A stretch of DNA of 16,170 nt from an uncultured Collinsella sp. (GTDB lineage Bacteria; Actinomycetota; Coriobacteriia; Coriobacteriales; Coriobacteriaceae). The notes under the pieces are model-generated. The model did not search any database, was not told the origin of the DNA, and saw only the letters and a program-made list of their open reading frames with translations. Below, in pieces: positions 1 through 8,353 of this stretch. A program made the translations under genes and the position numbers. The stretch's first letter is position 1, and the number at the start of each line of letters is the position of its first letter. The stretch lies in assembly GCA_900541125.1 (NCBI GenBank), contig UQIK01000034.1:1-16170 (forward strand), written 5' to 3'.

Positions 1-41
1 AGCGCTAGTCTCGTGGGCTCGGAGATGTGTATAAGAGACAG
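1..41. other. Nextera/Tn5 sequencing adapter (artefact)
   Basis: Bases 23-41 are exactly the 19-bp Tn5 mosaic end AGATGTGTATAAGAGACAG. Bases 8-22 (GTCTCGTGGGCTCGG) are the constant part of the Nextera read-2 adapter. The leading seven bases agree with the tail of an i7 index. This is library adapter left on the contig end, not a genomic transposon. Translated, it creates the artefact peptides LLYTSPSPRD on the minus strand and MGSEMCIRDR on the plus strand, both known contaminants of protein databases. Real sequence starts at about base 42. Confidence 0.98.
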
Positions 42-3000
42 GCCATGGGATTGCCGGCGGGCTCGACAGCAGCCACGTCCGCATCGGCCATCTCCGAGCC
101 ATCCGACTCTGCATCATCGCCAGCCTCGTCCATGGGCACGCGCGTCTCGGCGGCACGGTCCTCGGCCTCGGCATGCAGCGCCGCGGCGATTGACGAGTAG
201 CTATACGAGTCACGCGCCGGGAACGGACAGATGCCCATGCGCACGCCCACTGCCTGGGGATACACAAGCTCAAACGAATCGGGCTTGGGGTCGGCAGGAC
301 CGGGGACGATTGTACTGGCCGAATCGTCGGCAGCATCCGTATCGGCATCGCCACGAACAAGCCTGCCCTCGGCATCCAGCGAAGCGTTGGCCTCAAACGC
401 CTGCTCGCCAAAGGTAAAGCCCGCGAGCGAAATGAGCTCGTAGTCGCCCGGCTGGGAGTTGTCGAACACCAGGCGGTCGGCATCGAGCTGCGGCATGTCC
501 AGAGCGTCGGTCGGCAAAATACGGCGCAGAACGTCGTAAGTCAGATCGGTCTCGACATCGAAGGTCGGCGCCGTCACCTTGCCACGGCTCACGCCAGCAT
601 CCATCGCCAAGATCACCAGCTCGCGCGCACGCGTCATGGCAACGTAGAGCAAGCGGGCCCGCTCCTCGAGCGAAAGCCGCAGGTCGTCGTTGCGCAGGCG
701 GGCAAATGCCTCGGCGGGAGAGCCCGTCGCACAGACGTCCTCCATGAGCTCCGGCGGCAGCCACAGCGACGTGCCCTTGCCCTTAAACGCGTGCTCAAAC
801 TGCTTTTTGACGTCGTCGCCCTTCACAAAGGTACCGTCGGCAAGCTTAACGCCGTCGAAGCGTGCCGGCAGTGCCACGACCTGCGCTCCGCCCTCGACGC
901 GACCCATCTGTGCCGCACCCGAGGACTTACGCACGCCAAAGCACTCGGCGACCGCCACGACCGGATATTCCAGACCCTTGGAGGCATGCACCGTCATGAT
1001 GCGCACCGCGCCGTCGCCTTCCTCGTTGAGGGCACCCGGGGCTTCCTTGCCCGCCAAGAAGCGGTCAAAGGCCAGCGCGATGGAACGCGGCGAGTTGCCG
1101 AACTCGGCCTCTGCCTCGGCCACGGCGTCGAGCGCCTTGAGCACGTTGGCGGCAATGGCCTTGCCCTCGGGGCCGCGCTGCGCCAGACGCACGAACCAGC
1201 CGGAGGCGTTGACCACGTCGCGCGCGATGGCGGCGAACGAGTCGCGTCCCACGCGACGAAGCGCGTAGCGCAGCACCTCGCGGGCACGCGTCACGAGCGG
1301 CAGGTTCTGCAAACCCGGCACATCGGAATCGCTCATGATGCCCACATCGATATTGCGGCGCGACGTCTCGCCCGTCTGCTCGTCGAGCTTGGTCGCCAGC
1401 GCCAGGAACTCCTGGGCGCCGAGTGCAAACATCGGCGAGGCCAGCAACGGCATAAGGCCTTGGGCCGTATCAGCCGGATTGGCGAGCGCGCAGACCAGGG
1501 CACGCACCGTCTGCACCTCGGCTGCCTGAGCAAAGACCGAGCCGCCTGCAATCACGCAGTCGAGCCCTTGGTCGCGGAAGGCCTGCGCATAGACATCGGC
1601 GTTGGTCATGCGACCCAGCAGCAGGACCATGCTGCCCTGGGGCTGGCCCGCTTTAACGAGTGCTTGGAACCGCTCCGCAATCGCACGAGCTTTCGCCTGC
1701 GTTCGCTCCTGCGTGCTGCCACCGGCAACGAACAGCGCCTGGCGGCGCGACGCCTTTGCCTTGAGCTTGTCCTCGCGTTTGTCGCTCGGTTCAAGATCCA
1801 AGAACCCCTGCATCAAACCACCGGTATCGCCGTCAAAGACGCGTGCCACATAGCGCAGCACCTCGTCGTGGCTGCGGAAGTTGCGCACGAGCTTGACGAG
1901 CTCGCCGGCAGGGACATCGGATGCGACGGAGGTGTCAGGCGCGGCAGACAGGCCAACTTTGCGCTCCTGGCGACGGAATACCTCGACCTCGGCGCCACGG
2001 AAACGGTAGATCGACTGCTGCGCATCGCCTACGGTGCACAGCGCGCGCTCCCCCGCGCCCGTCAGGTAACGGATCAAATCGACCTGCATCTGGTCGGTAT
2101 CCTGGAACTCATCGATCATGACCATCTTAAAGCGGCCCTCATAGGCAGCTCGAATAGCCGGGTAGTCGCGCAGCGCCTCGTACGCCATGCGCAGCAGGTC
2201 ATTGTTATCGAGCGCGGACTGGTCGGCCTTAAGCGCACGGTACTCCGCCTCTACGGCACGGGCAAGCCCCACCAGCGCATCGAGCGCCGGGCCGCCGCAG
2301 GCAAGCACGATATTGATAAACGCATCGGCGGCCTCGGCCTTGAGTAGCTCCACCTGCTCCTTAGGAAACGCCTTGCTCGCCCGAGGCATGCTGCACGACA
2401 TCATGAGTCGCGCCGCATCCTCCATGGTTTTGCCGCTCGCCTCAAACGCGTCGATGGCGTCGAGTGCCACCTGCGCTTTCTCGGTCGTGGCCTTGCTTGC
2501 GCCCAGCGCCGCACGATAGGCATCGGCAAGCGCCGAGGTGTCGGCCTGGCCACGCGCAACGCGCACATCGTCCATGCCGCCCGGAAGCTGGCTCGAGAGC
2601 TCCAGCAGGTCGCGCACCAGGCCTTTGATGGTGGTACCGGCGCCAAACGACCCGCCCTCGCCCGCCATGGGATACCAGGCGTAGAGGGCCTTAAGCGAAG
2701 CGGCGAGCTCAGGCGCGGCATCGGGTGCCGTCGCGCGCCCCAACACATGCTCAACAGCCTGGTCCATAAGCTCATCGGTATCGGTGAGCACCGTGAACTC
2801 GGGGTCGATGCCCAGCTCCAGCGCGTGCGCACGCAGGATACGCGAGCACATGCCGTGGATGGTCGAGATCCACGCGTCGTCGACCGTCAGGGCCTCCTCG
2901 TCCATCCCCTCGTCGATAAGCGCACGGCGCACGCGGTCGCGAATCTCGGCCGCAGCATCCTTGGTAAAGGTGATGGCGAGCACCTGGTCCAGATGCTCGA

Positions 3001-3151
3001 CGAACGGACCGGATTCGGGCGAGAGCGCGTAGACGATGCGACGCGTGAGGGTAAAGGTCTTGCCCGAACCGGCGCCCGCCGAGACAAACAGCGGACGGTC
3101 GAGCGTCTTGACGATCTGCAGCTGTTGCGGCATCAAGGTCGAAAGATCCAT
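42..3151 (-). CDS. addA: AddA helicase/nuclease subunit A, C-terminus cut by contig end
   Basis: UvrD/RecB-type 3'-5' DNA helicase subunit of AddAB, which unwinds and trims double-strand breaks for RecA loading. About 1036 genuine residues are present. Superfamily 1A motifs run in order: Walker A AGAGSGKT (Lys31), motif Ia ITFTKDAAAEIRDR, Walker B DEFQDT (Asp347-Glu348), motif III GDAQQSIYRFRGA, motif IV NFRSHDEV, motif V MTVHASKGLEYP and motif VI LYVAMTRARE. The reading stops just after the FSYSS-like segment (SYSYSSI) that normally precedes the PD-(D/E)XK nuclease domain, so roughly the last 150-200 residues of a normal ~1200-residue AddA are missing. The apparent C-terminal LLYTSPSPRD is adapter translation. 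The ATG follows the addB stop by 3 bp and its Shine-Dalgarno AGGAGG lies inside the end of addB, which implies translational coupling. Confidence 0.95.
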
Positions 3152-3154
3152 GGT

Positions 3155-6100
3155 CTACACGTCCCTCCTTACAAACGTTCCTTCGTGGTTATACGAGCAG
3201 CGCGCATGCGCGGCCTGCGCCGACGTCGGGTCGACGGCGGCAACGTTGCCTGCCTCGAGTTCGCGCAGGCGCTCGGCGATGCCGGCCTCCACGCGGTCGA
3301 GCAGCGCATCGAAGTCCATACTGCCGCCCTCGCCCGGAAAGCCCTTCTTGAGGCCCGGGATGCGACCGTCGCCGCGCTCTTCCTCGAGCAACTCGGCACT
3401 TGCGGCACCACGCAGCGCGGGCTTGCCGCCCTTGGTCGAAAAATAGAGCGCAGCGCGAGCATCTAGGCCCAGCGCCCGGCGCATGGCCTGCGCATAGATA
3501 AGCGTCTGGGTATGGGGCGGTAGCCAGCGCGGGTCGTCGATGGGGGCCTCGCCCGACTCCTCGTCGCGCACCGTGGGGTCGGCGAGTTTAAACTCCTCGA
3601 CACCCGAACGATGCTTGTAGTCGATCACCACGGCGCGATTCTCGGCATCCACGTCAACGCGGTCGATGCGCCCGCCGAGCGGCCAACCGGCATACTCGAC
3701 CTGGAGCTCGTTGAACGCAAACTCCAGATAGCGCGGCGCGAAGGGCGCGAGCGCCTCGGACTCGTAGGCGAGCACGCCTTCCAACTGCGGCAGAATCTCG
3801 GCCACCTGACGCTCCTCCACCGGGGAGAGCGGCACCAGCGGACCCTCGGTACCGCGCTTGCCCGCATGCTCGGCCAAGGTCTCGGCAAAGACCTCGCGCA
3901 GCAGCTCCTGTGCACGCGGCAGGTTCTCGGGCGTCACACGCTCCATGCCCTCTTGGGGCAGACGGGCGTGCAGGTGTTCCAGCACGTCGTGGACGAAGTT
4001 ACCCTTCTCCATGTTGCCAAAGCCTGCATCGATGGACTGAGGTTTGACGCGATACGACACGAACCAGCACAGCGGGCAGGTGGAATAGGCCTCAATCTGC
4101 GAGGCGGACGTCAGGCGCGGCACGAGCGGCGCGTCCTCGTCCTCGCCGTCACGACGGCGCAAGACCAAATACGGCACGACCTCGGCACTCAGATGCTGTG
4201 GGGCTTCACAGGTCACGCGCTCGCGCTTGAGACCTTCGCCTGCCGCGGGATCGAAGTCCCTTACGATATCGCCCTCACCCACGCACTTCGCCTTGTCGGC
4301 GCCAGCGGCCTTGTCGTCGTCAGTGGCCTTAGCGTCGTCAGCTGCCTTGTCGGCGTCTGCGGCCTTAGCAGCTTCAGCGGCCTCGGCATGCGCCCGCAAC
4401 TCGGTCCACACGGCAGCCGGATAGCACTCGCGCGCCTGGCGATCGTGCGTCACGCGCGCAAGCGCAACCGGGCCACGTGCCGCCTGCATCGCGTGGCCAA
4501 AGCGCACGCGCAGCAAGGCCGCGGGCTCAAGCGTCACGCCCTCGCGACCAAGGCTCGCCGTCAGCGTGGCCAGCGGACCCTCCTCATGTGAGAGCGGATA
4601 GCTGTCCAGATCGACATCGGCAAACAGCACGGCATCGTAGCTGCCGGGGCGCAGAGCCGCCGCATCGGCAAGCGAAGCAAAACGAACCTGAGCACGTGGC
4701 GCACGGTCAACCTCGTAGGTCTCGTAATCGTAGGCGGTGCTACGCTTGTCCACCTTGGTGCGAACGCCATCGAGCACGGGCACGGTCGCAGCCTGCGACA
4801 CGTCGAGCGCGCGGGCGCCATTCATAAGGATGTCGGTGACGCGGCGCAGCAGGGCCACCTCCGCCTGGCGACGGGCCTGGCCATTCAAGCTGCCCAGCGA
4901 GCGATCGGGCAACGCCTCGGCAACGGCAAGCATGGCCTTGAGCGCCGTCACGGGCTTGTCACGCCACAGCGCCTGGAACACGTCCGAGACCACACACGGC
5001 ACGTTCTTAAACCAGTTCTCGTCGCTCGCCGCCTTGCGCGCGCCCCTCACCTGGCCCTGCACGCTCTGCAGCAGGCTCTTAACGCCCGCGGTAGTCTTGC
5101 TGCGCGAGAGACGCATATTCTTATCGAAGGTACGGGCATTGACGGCATCAGCGCCCGAAAGCGGACTGTAGATCCAGTCGGTAAGCTCCGGCGCAGGCCA
5201 CCACTCGGTCTTTGACGCCATGCCCTCATCGGCGGCCTTCATGCGCTCGATCAGACCGGCAAGCGCCGCAAACTGCCTGCCCGCAATGGATTGGGAAAAC
5301 GCCGTGAACTCAGCTGTCTCGGCGGCGATATGACGAGCCGCTAGACGAGAGGCGAGCTCACCGAACAGCTGGGGTGCCCGGGCAGAAACAACGAGCACGC
5401 GCACGGGGTCGGCGGGCGTTGCAGTAGCTTTATCGGCCTTGGACTCCTTGTGCGTTTTCACCAACTTATCGATGGCGTCCGCATAGACATGAGCACGGGC
5501 ATGGGGGCCGGCGACCTCAATAAAGGCAGGCTGAGCGGCGGTCCCGCAAGCGGCATCAGGCGCGACGGCGTCCTCCCCCAGCGGCCCGACCTCAAACAGC
5601 ACACCGCGGGCATCAAATGCCGCGGCAAGCTCCTCGCGCATCGCCGCCTGCTCGCGGGCAAGCAGCACGACGACCTCTCCCCCATTGTTCGCCACGGCAG
5701 ACAGCAGCTCCAGCAGACCGTGCGTAAACGACGTGATGCCGCGCACGCATACGGCGCGGGTGCACGCCGGCAGGTTATCGGCCAGAGCACCGGCCATAAT
5801 ATCGGCTGCCTCGCAGGGCTCGACCATATCTCGACGGTCCAAACCGCCCGCGTAGGCACGCAAAAGCTCGAACACGCGAGCCTCGGCATCGCTTTTTGGC
5901 TCAGGTTGGCAATTGTTGCCACGGCATCGCTCGGCCGTCGCCCCCGCCACACCCGGCAGCACATCGCGGGCCATGCGCGCAAGCATGCGCACCGTGCCCT
6001 GGCTGCGCGAGAGCGGCTGCAGGTCGGCATCGTCGAGACGCGTGACCATGTCCGAGAACAGCATCTGGCGCTGCAGGTTGTCGACGAAACCGCGCCCGTC

Positions 6101-6325
6101 GCCCAAAAGCTCCCAAATCGAGCGAAGCCACGATGTAGGCGTCTTGTAGTCGATACCCAGCGAAACGCCGGCTTCCGCCGCATCATGACGGCACAGGTCG
6201 AGCTCGGCAAACGTAGGTGCCAGCAACACGGCACGCCCGTGGCGGGCAATAAGGTCGGCAAGCAATGCCGACTCGGCATCGCTCAAATCCGTGCCGGCAT
6301 TGGTGGTATAGATTCGAACAGGCAT
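3155..6325 (-). CDS. addB: AddB-like helicase-homologue/nuclease subunit B
   Basis: Second subunit of the AddAB break-resection enzyme, 1056 residues, first gene of the addB-addA operon. The N-terminal half has no Walker A lysine, so it is probably an inactive helicase fold used for DNA or Chi scanning. The C-terminal PD-(D/E)XK nuclease looks complete: GNFVHDVLE histidine, GRIDRVD (Asp888), VVIDYK (Asp902, Lys904) and QTLIY (Gln940, Tyr944). The Fe-S staple of classical AddB (one Cys before the nuclease, then CX2CX5C at the C-terminus) is degenerate: Cys750 and Cys753 in CPLC are present, but at the C-terminus only Cys1043 remains, with Asn1046 and Val1052 in the other two positions. Residues about 645-682 form an Ala/Asp/Lys-rich low-complexity linker. 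GGAGG lies only 3 nt before the ATG, and no better start is visible. Confidence 0.9.
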   Translation of the reverse strand: MPVRIYTTNAGTDLSDAESALLADLIARHGRAVLLAPTFAELDLCRHDAAEAGVSLGIDYKTPTSWLRSIWELLGDGRGFVDNLQRQMLFSDMVTRLDDADLQPLSRSQGTVRMLARMARDVLPGVAGATAERCRGNNCQPEPKSDAEARVFELLRAYAGGLDRRDMVEPCEAADIMAGALADNLPACTRAVCVRGITSFTHGLLELLSAVANNGGEVVVLLAREQAAMREELAAAFDARGVLFEVGPLGEDAVAPDAACGTAAQPAFIEVAGPHARAHVYADAIDKLVKTHKESKADKATATPADPVRVLVVSARAPQLFGELASRLAARHIAAETAEFTAFSQSIAGRQFAALAGLIERMKAADEGMASKTEWWPAPELTDWIYSPLSGADAVNARTFDKNMRLSRSKTTAGVKSLLQSVQGQVRGARKAASDENWFKNVPCVVSDVFQALWRDKPVTALKAMLAVAEALPDRSLGSLNGQARRQAEVALLRRVTDILMNGARALDVSQAATVPVLDGVRTKVDKRSTAYDYETYEVDRAPRAQVRFASLADAAALRPGSYDAVLFADVDLDSYPLSHEEGPLATLTASLGREGVTLEPAALLRVRFGHAMQAARGPVALARVTHDRQARECYPAAVWTELRAHAEAAEAAKAADADKAADDAKATDDDKAAGADKAKCVGEGDIVRDFDPAAGEGLKRERVTCEAPQHLSAEVVPYLVLRRRDGEDEDAPLVPRLTSASQIEAYSTCPLCWFVSYRVKPQSIDAGFGNMEKGNFVHDVLEHLHARLPQEGMERVTPENLPRAQELLREVFAETLAEHAGKRGTEGPLVPLSPVEERQVAEILPQLEGVLAYESEALAPFAPRYLEFAFNELQVEYAGWPLGGRIDRVDVDAENRAVVIDYKHRSGVEEFKLADPTVRDEESGEAPIDDPRWLPPHTQTLIYAQAMRRALGLDARAALYFSTKGGKPALRGAASAELLEEERGDGRIPGLKKGFPGEGGSMDFDALLDRVEAGIAERLRELEAGNVAAVDPTSAQAAHARCSYNHEGTFVRRDV
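4270..4390 (-). repeat. Degenerate A/D/K-coding repeat inside addB
   Basis: Imperfect reiterations of a short unit encode DKAADDAK-like peptides (AKAADADKAADDAKATDDD and continuing), at about residues 645-682. It forms a charged flexible linker between the helicase-like half and the C-terminal nuclease half. The DNA has recurrent CTTGTCG and GTCGTCAG steps, the kind of tract that changes length by slippage. Confidence 0.75.
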
Positions 6326-6407
6326 GGTCCTCCGCTCAAACTGTTCGCAATAATCAATGCATCCATCCTACCCGCCCAAGCGGACAGATTTGCCCCACGC
6401 CAACAGA

Positions 6408-6496
6408 TTTGATCCCTTGGGGACGGAGGAAAACGGATCATCGAGGGGGTCAGTCTAACCCGGTGATCCGTTTTCCTCCGTCCCCAAGGGATCAAA
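6408..6496. repeat. Perfect 33-bp inverted repeat with 23-nt loop
   Basis: Arms 6408-6440 and 6464-6496 are exact reverse complements over 33 bp. The left arm begins TTTGATCCCTTGGGGACGGA and ends AAAACGGATCA. The 23-nt loop holds GGGGGT and AACCC, which may add a short inner stem. It sits between the yerC terminator and the start of addB, and its outer end abuts that terminator. No coding function is visible. I read it as a mobile-like or interspersed palindromic element carrying the GGGGACGG core found elsewhere in the window; as RNA it would form a very stable hairpin on either strand. Confidence 0.95.
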
Positions 6497-6521
6497 AAAC
6501 CGCCCCCGGAGGAGCGGTTTT
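6494..6521 (-). terminator. Rho-independent terminator of yerC
   Basis: An eight-bp stem AAAACCGC (6496-6503) / GCGGTTTT (6514-6521) surrounds a GC-rich loop. Read on the minus strand it is followed by a run of T. It is 23 bp past the yerC stop and touches the outer edge of the 33-bp inverted repeat. Confidence 0.8.
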
Positions 6522-6544
6522 GCACAATTCGTTTTTGGCGCGGC

Positions 6545-6844
6545 CTACTCGCCATCCTCCAGTTTAATGAGGATCTTGCGGTAGCCACCGTACTCGCCGT
6601 TGAGCGCCTTGGACACGCGGCTCACCGTAGTGGACGAAGCGCCGGTGCGGGCCTGAACCTCAACATAAGGCTCGCCCTCATCCAGATAACGCGCAACCTG
6701 CAGACGTTGCGAAAGATCGCATATCTCGCGCGGCGTGCAGATATCGGTCAAAAACGCTTGGATATCTTTCTCGTCGTCCAAAAGACTAAATGCGTGGACC
6801 AGCTGCTTGACATCAGGCTTGTCAAACATGTTCTCGATATTCAT
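6545..6844 (-). CDS. yerC: TrpR/YerC/YecD-family DNA-binding regulator
   Basis: A 99-residue all-helical protein of the TrpR-related YerC family. The conserved core reads FLTDICTPREICDLSQRLQVA, with the recognition HTH at ASSTTVSRVSKAL (about residues 69-81) and the family ending GGYRKIL. Length matches the family (about 95-105). Such proteins are dimeric repressors; in Firmicutes comparative work YerC has been proposed as a histidine-biosynthesis regulator (HisR), but nothing in this window shows its target. No histidine genes adjoin it, so the regulon is distal or different here. The Shine-Dalgarno is weak (GGCGGTG). A strong terminator follows, so it is probably monocistronic. It is divergent from the small membrane protein gene on its upstream side. 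Confidence 0.9.
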   Translation of the reverse strand: MNIENMFDKPDVKQLVHAFSLLDDEKDIQAFLTDICTPREICDLSQRLQVARYLDEGEPYVEVQARTGASSTTVSRVSKALNGEYGGYRKILIKLEDGE

Positions 6845-7168
6845 CGATCACCGCCAAACCCGCCAAAAGGCATCGAAGTTGATACTGACATCGGGCATCG
6901 TTCGCCCGTTCTATGCAATAGGGCAACGCCTGTGGCTTTTGCCCGTAGCAGTGTAGCACACCACCAAACTAAAGCGACAAGACTCTCTGCCAGCGGCGCG
7001 TTTTTCAGGACGAACGCCGTTTAGAAACCGAATGCGCACGTAAGCTCCACGAATATTTGCGACAATGGGCGTCCAGGCAAGGCCCCGCGTTCGCGCAGCC
7101 GTGCAAGTCGCCACGGCAAGCTGCTTCACGCGTCACCAACTCTCCCCGCGCAAGAAAGGATCCCTACC
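6845..7168. other. Divergent intergenic region, no gene
   Basis: The 324 bp between yerC and the membrane protein gene hold no convincing coding sequence or RNA gene. A six-bp hairpin GCCGTG/CACGGC (7098-7103 and 7112-7117) lies in the probable leader of the plus-strand gene. TACACT on the minus strand (6952-6957) is the best -10 for yerC but has only a weakly placed TTGTCG -35. I could not fix a plus-strand promoter. Confidence 0.5.
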
Positions 7169-7534
7169 ATGCGCTTTATGCTTAACTGGCTCTTTACTTC
7201 GATCGCCATCGCGATCGCCACGTTCCTCGTCCCCGGCATCCAACCCTTCGGTTTCGCCGAGGCCTGGGTCTGTTTCGCCTTTGTGGGACTATTCCTCAAC
7301 ATCGTCGACTCGCTCGTCAAGCCGTTCCTCACGGTTATCTCGCTGCCGCTCACTATTATTACGCTTGGTATTTTTCAGCTCGTAGTCAACAGCTTTATGC
7401 TCGAGCTGGCCAGCTACCTGTCGGTCAATCTGCTGGGCGCGGGTATCTCCATCGCCAGCTTTGGATCGGCCTTTATGGGCAGCATCCTGGTATCCATCAT
7501 GCGCAGCATTCTCGACAGCATCGCCGAGGGCTAG
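7169..7534 (+). CDS. Small membrane protein, phage_holin_4_2/YvlD-like family
   Basis: 121 residues, nearly all hydrophobic, with four predicted membrane segments at about 5-25, 31-50, 54-84 (long, possibly kinked at the prolines) and 93-115. The pattern (N-terminal WLFTSIAIAIATFLVPGI, a central Asn-Asp pair, VKPFLTVISLPLTIITLGIF) is the conserved core of the PF04020 family, named after a phage holin but widespread in chromosomes as YvlD-type proteins of unknown function. No lysin or phage gene is nearby, so a lysis role is not supported; a cell-envelope or stress role is possible. AAAGGA lies 8 nt before the ATG. A strong terminator follows, so it is a single-gene unit. Confidence 0.88.
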   Translation: MRFMLNWLFTSIAIAIATFLVPGIQPFGFAEAWVCFAFVGLFLNIVDSLVKPFLTVISLPLTIITLGIFQLVVNSFMLELASYLSVNLLGAGISIASFGSAFMGSILVSIMRSILDSIAEG

Positions 7535-7571
7535 AACTGTTCAATACGAACCGTCATATCGACCCAAGACA

Positions 7572-7610
7572 AAGGCCGCCCATCGCAAAAATGGGCGGCC
7601 TTCTTATTTG
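7572..7610 (+). terminator. Rho-independent terminator after the YvlD-like gene
   Basis: Perfect 12-bp stem AAGGCCGCCCAT / ATGGGCGGCCTT around a 7-nt loop, followed by TTCTTATTTG. It begins 37 bp after the stop. Confidence 0.93.
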
Positions 7611-7638
7611 CCAAGTCTCAAAGGACGAGAGGATCTAC

Positions 7639-7661
7639 CATTTCTACCCCGTCCCCAAATG
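7639..7661. repeat. Short stem-loop with CCCCGTCCCC loop
   Basis: CATTT (7639-7643) and AAATG (7657-7661) flank a 13-nt loop CTACCCCGTCCCC. The loop core matches the loop of the inverted repeat at 15976-16008 and resembles GTCCCCAAGG in the arms of the 33-bp repeat. It lies in the 3' space between the YvlD-like gene and the converging rrf2 gene. Alone the stem is weak; the shared core is the reason to list it. Confidence 0.55.
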
Positions 7662-7671
7662 CAGGTGTGGG

Positions 7672-8100
7672 TTAGATGACGTAGTCGTAGCCATGGTTGG
7701 GAGCGACAAGTTGATCGAGCGTCACACCGTCGAGGTAGTCGTTGATGAGCTTGTCCAGGTTCTTCCACACGTCGAGCGTGGGGCACTCATCCGAACGTGA
7801 GCAGCCCTTGCAGTCGCCATCCAGGCAGGCGACCGGCGCCAGGCTGCCCTCGGTCAGGCGCAAGATCTCGCCCACCGTGTACTGCTCGGGCGGGCGCGTG
7901 AGCACGTAGCCGCCGCCCTTGCCACGCATGCCCGAGAGCATGTTGGCACGTACGAGCGTAGCCAAGATGTTCTCGAGATATTTCTCGGAAATCCCCTGTC
8001 GCGCCGCGATCTCTTTGAGCGGGATGCGACCGGCCGCCTGGTGCTCGGCCAGATCGACCATAACGCGCAGGGCATATCTGCCCTTAGTAGAAACCAACAT
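7672..8100 (-). CDS. Rrf2-family regulator with four cluster-type cysteines
   Basis: 142 residues with the Rrf2 layout: N-terminal winged HTH (MLVSTKGRYALRVMVDLA start, recognition region ISEKYLENILATL at 37-49, wing GMRGKGGGYVL at 57-67) and a C-terminal dimerisation helix. Cys92, Cys97, Cys100 and Cys106 (C-X4-C-X2-C-X5-C) lie where IscR binds its 2Fe-2S cluster, and Glu43 matches the IscR residue that tunes DNA choice. B. subtilis CymR, the cysteine regulator of this family, lacks such cysteines. The gene is divergent from cysK, so likely targets are cysK and its own promoter, with Fe-S status or sulfur supply as the signal. Whether it is functionally IscR or CymR cannot be settled from sequence. 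GAAAGG lies about 12 nt before the ATG. Confidence 0.92.
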   Translation of the reverse strand: MLVSTKGRYALRVMVDLAEHQAAGRIPLKEIAARQGISEKYLENILATLVRANMLSGMRGKGGGYVLTRPPEQYTVGEILRLTEGSLAPVACLDGDCKGCSRSDECPTLDVWKNLDKLINDYLDGVTLDQLVAPNHGYDYVI

Positions 8101-8136
8101 GTATAGTGCTGCCTTTCGGTCATTTAGTCCGTAGAA

Positions 8137-8165
8137 ATTCTAGCCGAAAAATTGGTTTTGAAAAT
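8137..8165 (-). promoter_or_regulatory. Candidate rrf2 promoter
   Basis: On the minus strand a -10 TAGAAT (8137-8142) is preceded, after 17 bp, by a weak -35 ATTTTC (8160-8165). The poor -35 coincides with an imperfect dyad, consistent with regulated expression. Confidence 0.5.
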
Positions 8166-8168
8166 ACC
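8154..8168. promoter_or_regulatory. Imperfect 15-bp dyad, possible Rrf2 autoregulatory site
   Basis: GGTTTTGAAAATACC is close to palindromic (GGT-TTT-G-AAA-ACC symmetry with one broken pair) and overlies the -35 of the rrf2 promoter. The position suits autorepression. Assignment to the Rrf2 protein is inference. Confidence 0.4.
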
Positions 8169-8217
8169 CATTCCCGTCAAGATGGTTAATCGACTCGTAA
8201 TAATCTTCTATTTCCTA

Positions 8218-8246
8218 TTGCGTTACTAGGCTTTAGTGTCTACTAT
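8218..8246 (+). promoter_or_regulatory. cysK sigma-70-type promoter
   Basis: -35 TTGCGT (8218-8223), exactly 17 bp of spacer, and -10 TACTAT (8241-8246). This is the best promoter in the window. Transcription would start near 8253, giving cysK a leader of about 100 nt. Confidence 0.75.
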
Positions 8247-8274
8247 GCTTGCCAACAGCAAAACGAACAACCTA

Positions 8275-8309
8275 TACGGTTTGTGGGTTTCGCTGCTACA
8301 CACACCGTA
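8275..8309 (+). promoter_or_regulatory. Inverted repeat in the cysK leader
   Basis: TACGGTTTGTG (8275-8285) pairs with CACACACCGTA (8299-8309), 10 of 11 positions, across 13 nt. A third copy of the ACGGT core follows at 8316-8320. It lies about 20 bp past the predicted start of transcription, so it could be a downstream operator for the divergent Rrf2 protein or an RNA hairpin. Confidence 0.55.
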
Positions 8310-8353
8310 AAACCACACGGTATCCAGTCATTTGAACACTTTGGAGGTTCATC

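Noticed and set aside
23..41. Tn5 mosaic end as a genuine transposon end
   Set aside because: It is joined to the Nextera primer constant region and lies at the contig edge, so it comes from library preparation.
791..2347. 518-codon plus-strand open frame antisense to addA
   Set aside because: High-GC shadow of addA with no domain, no good ribosome-binding site and Arg/His/Gln-rich composition.
7169..7534. Holin-type protein as evidence of a prophage
   Set aside because: The family name is historical; no integrase, lysin, capsid or tail gene is nearby.
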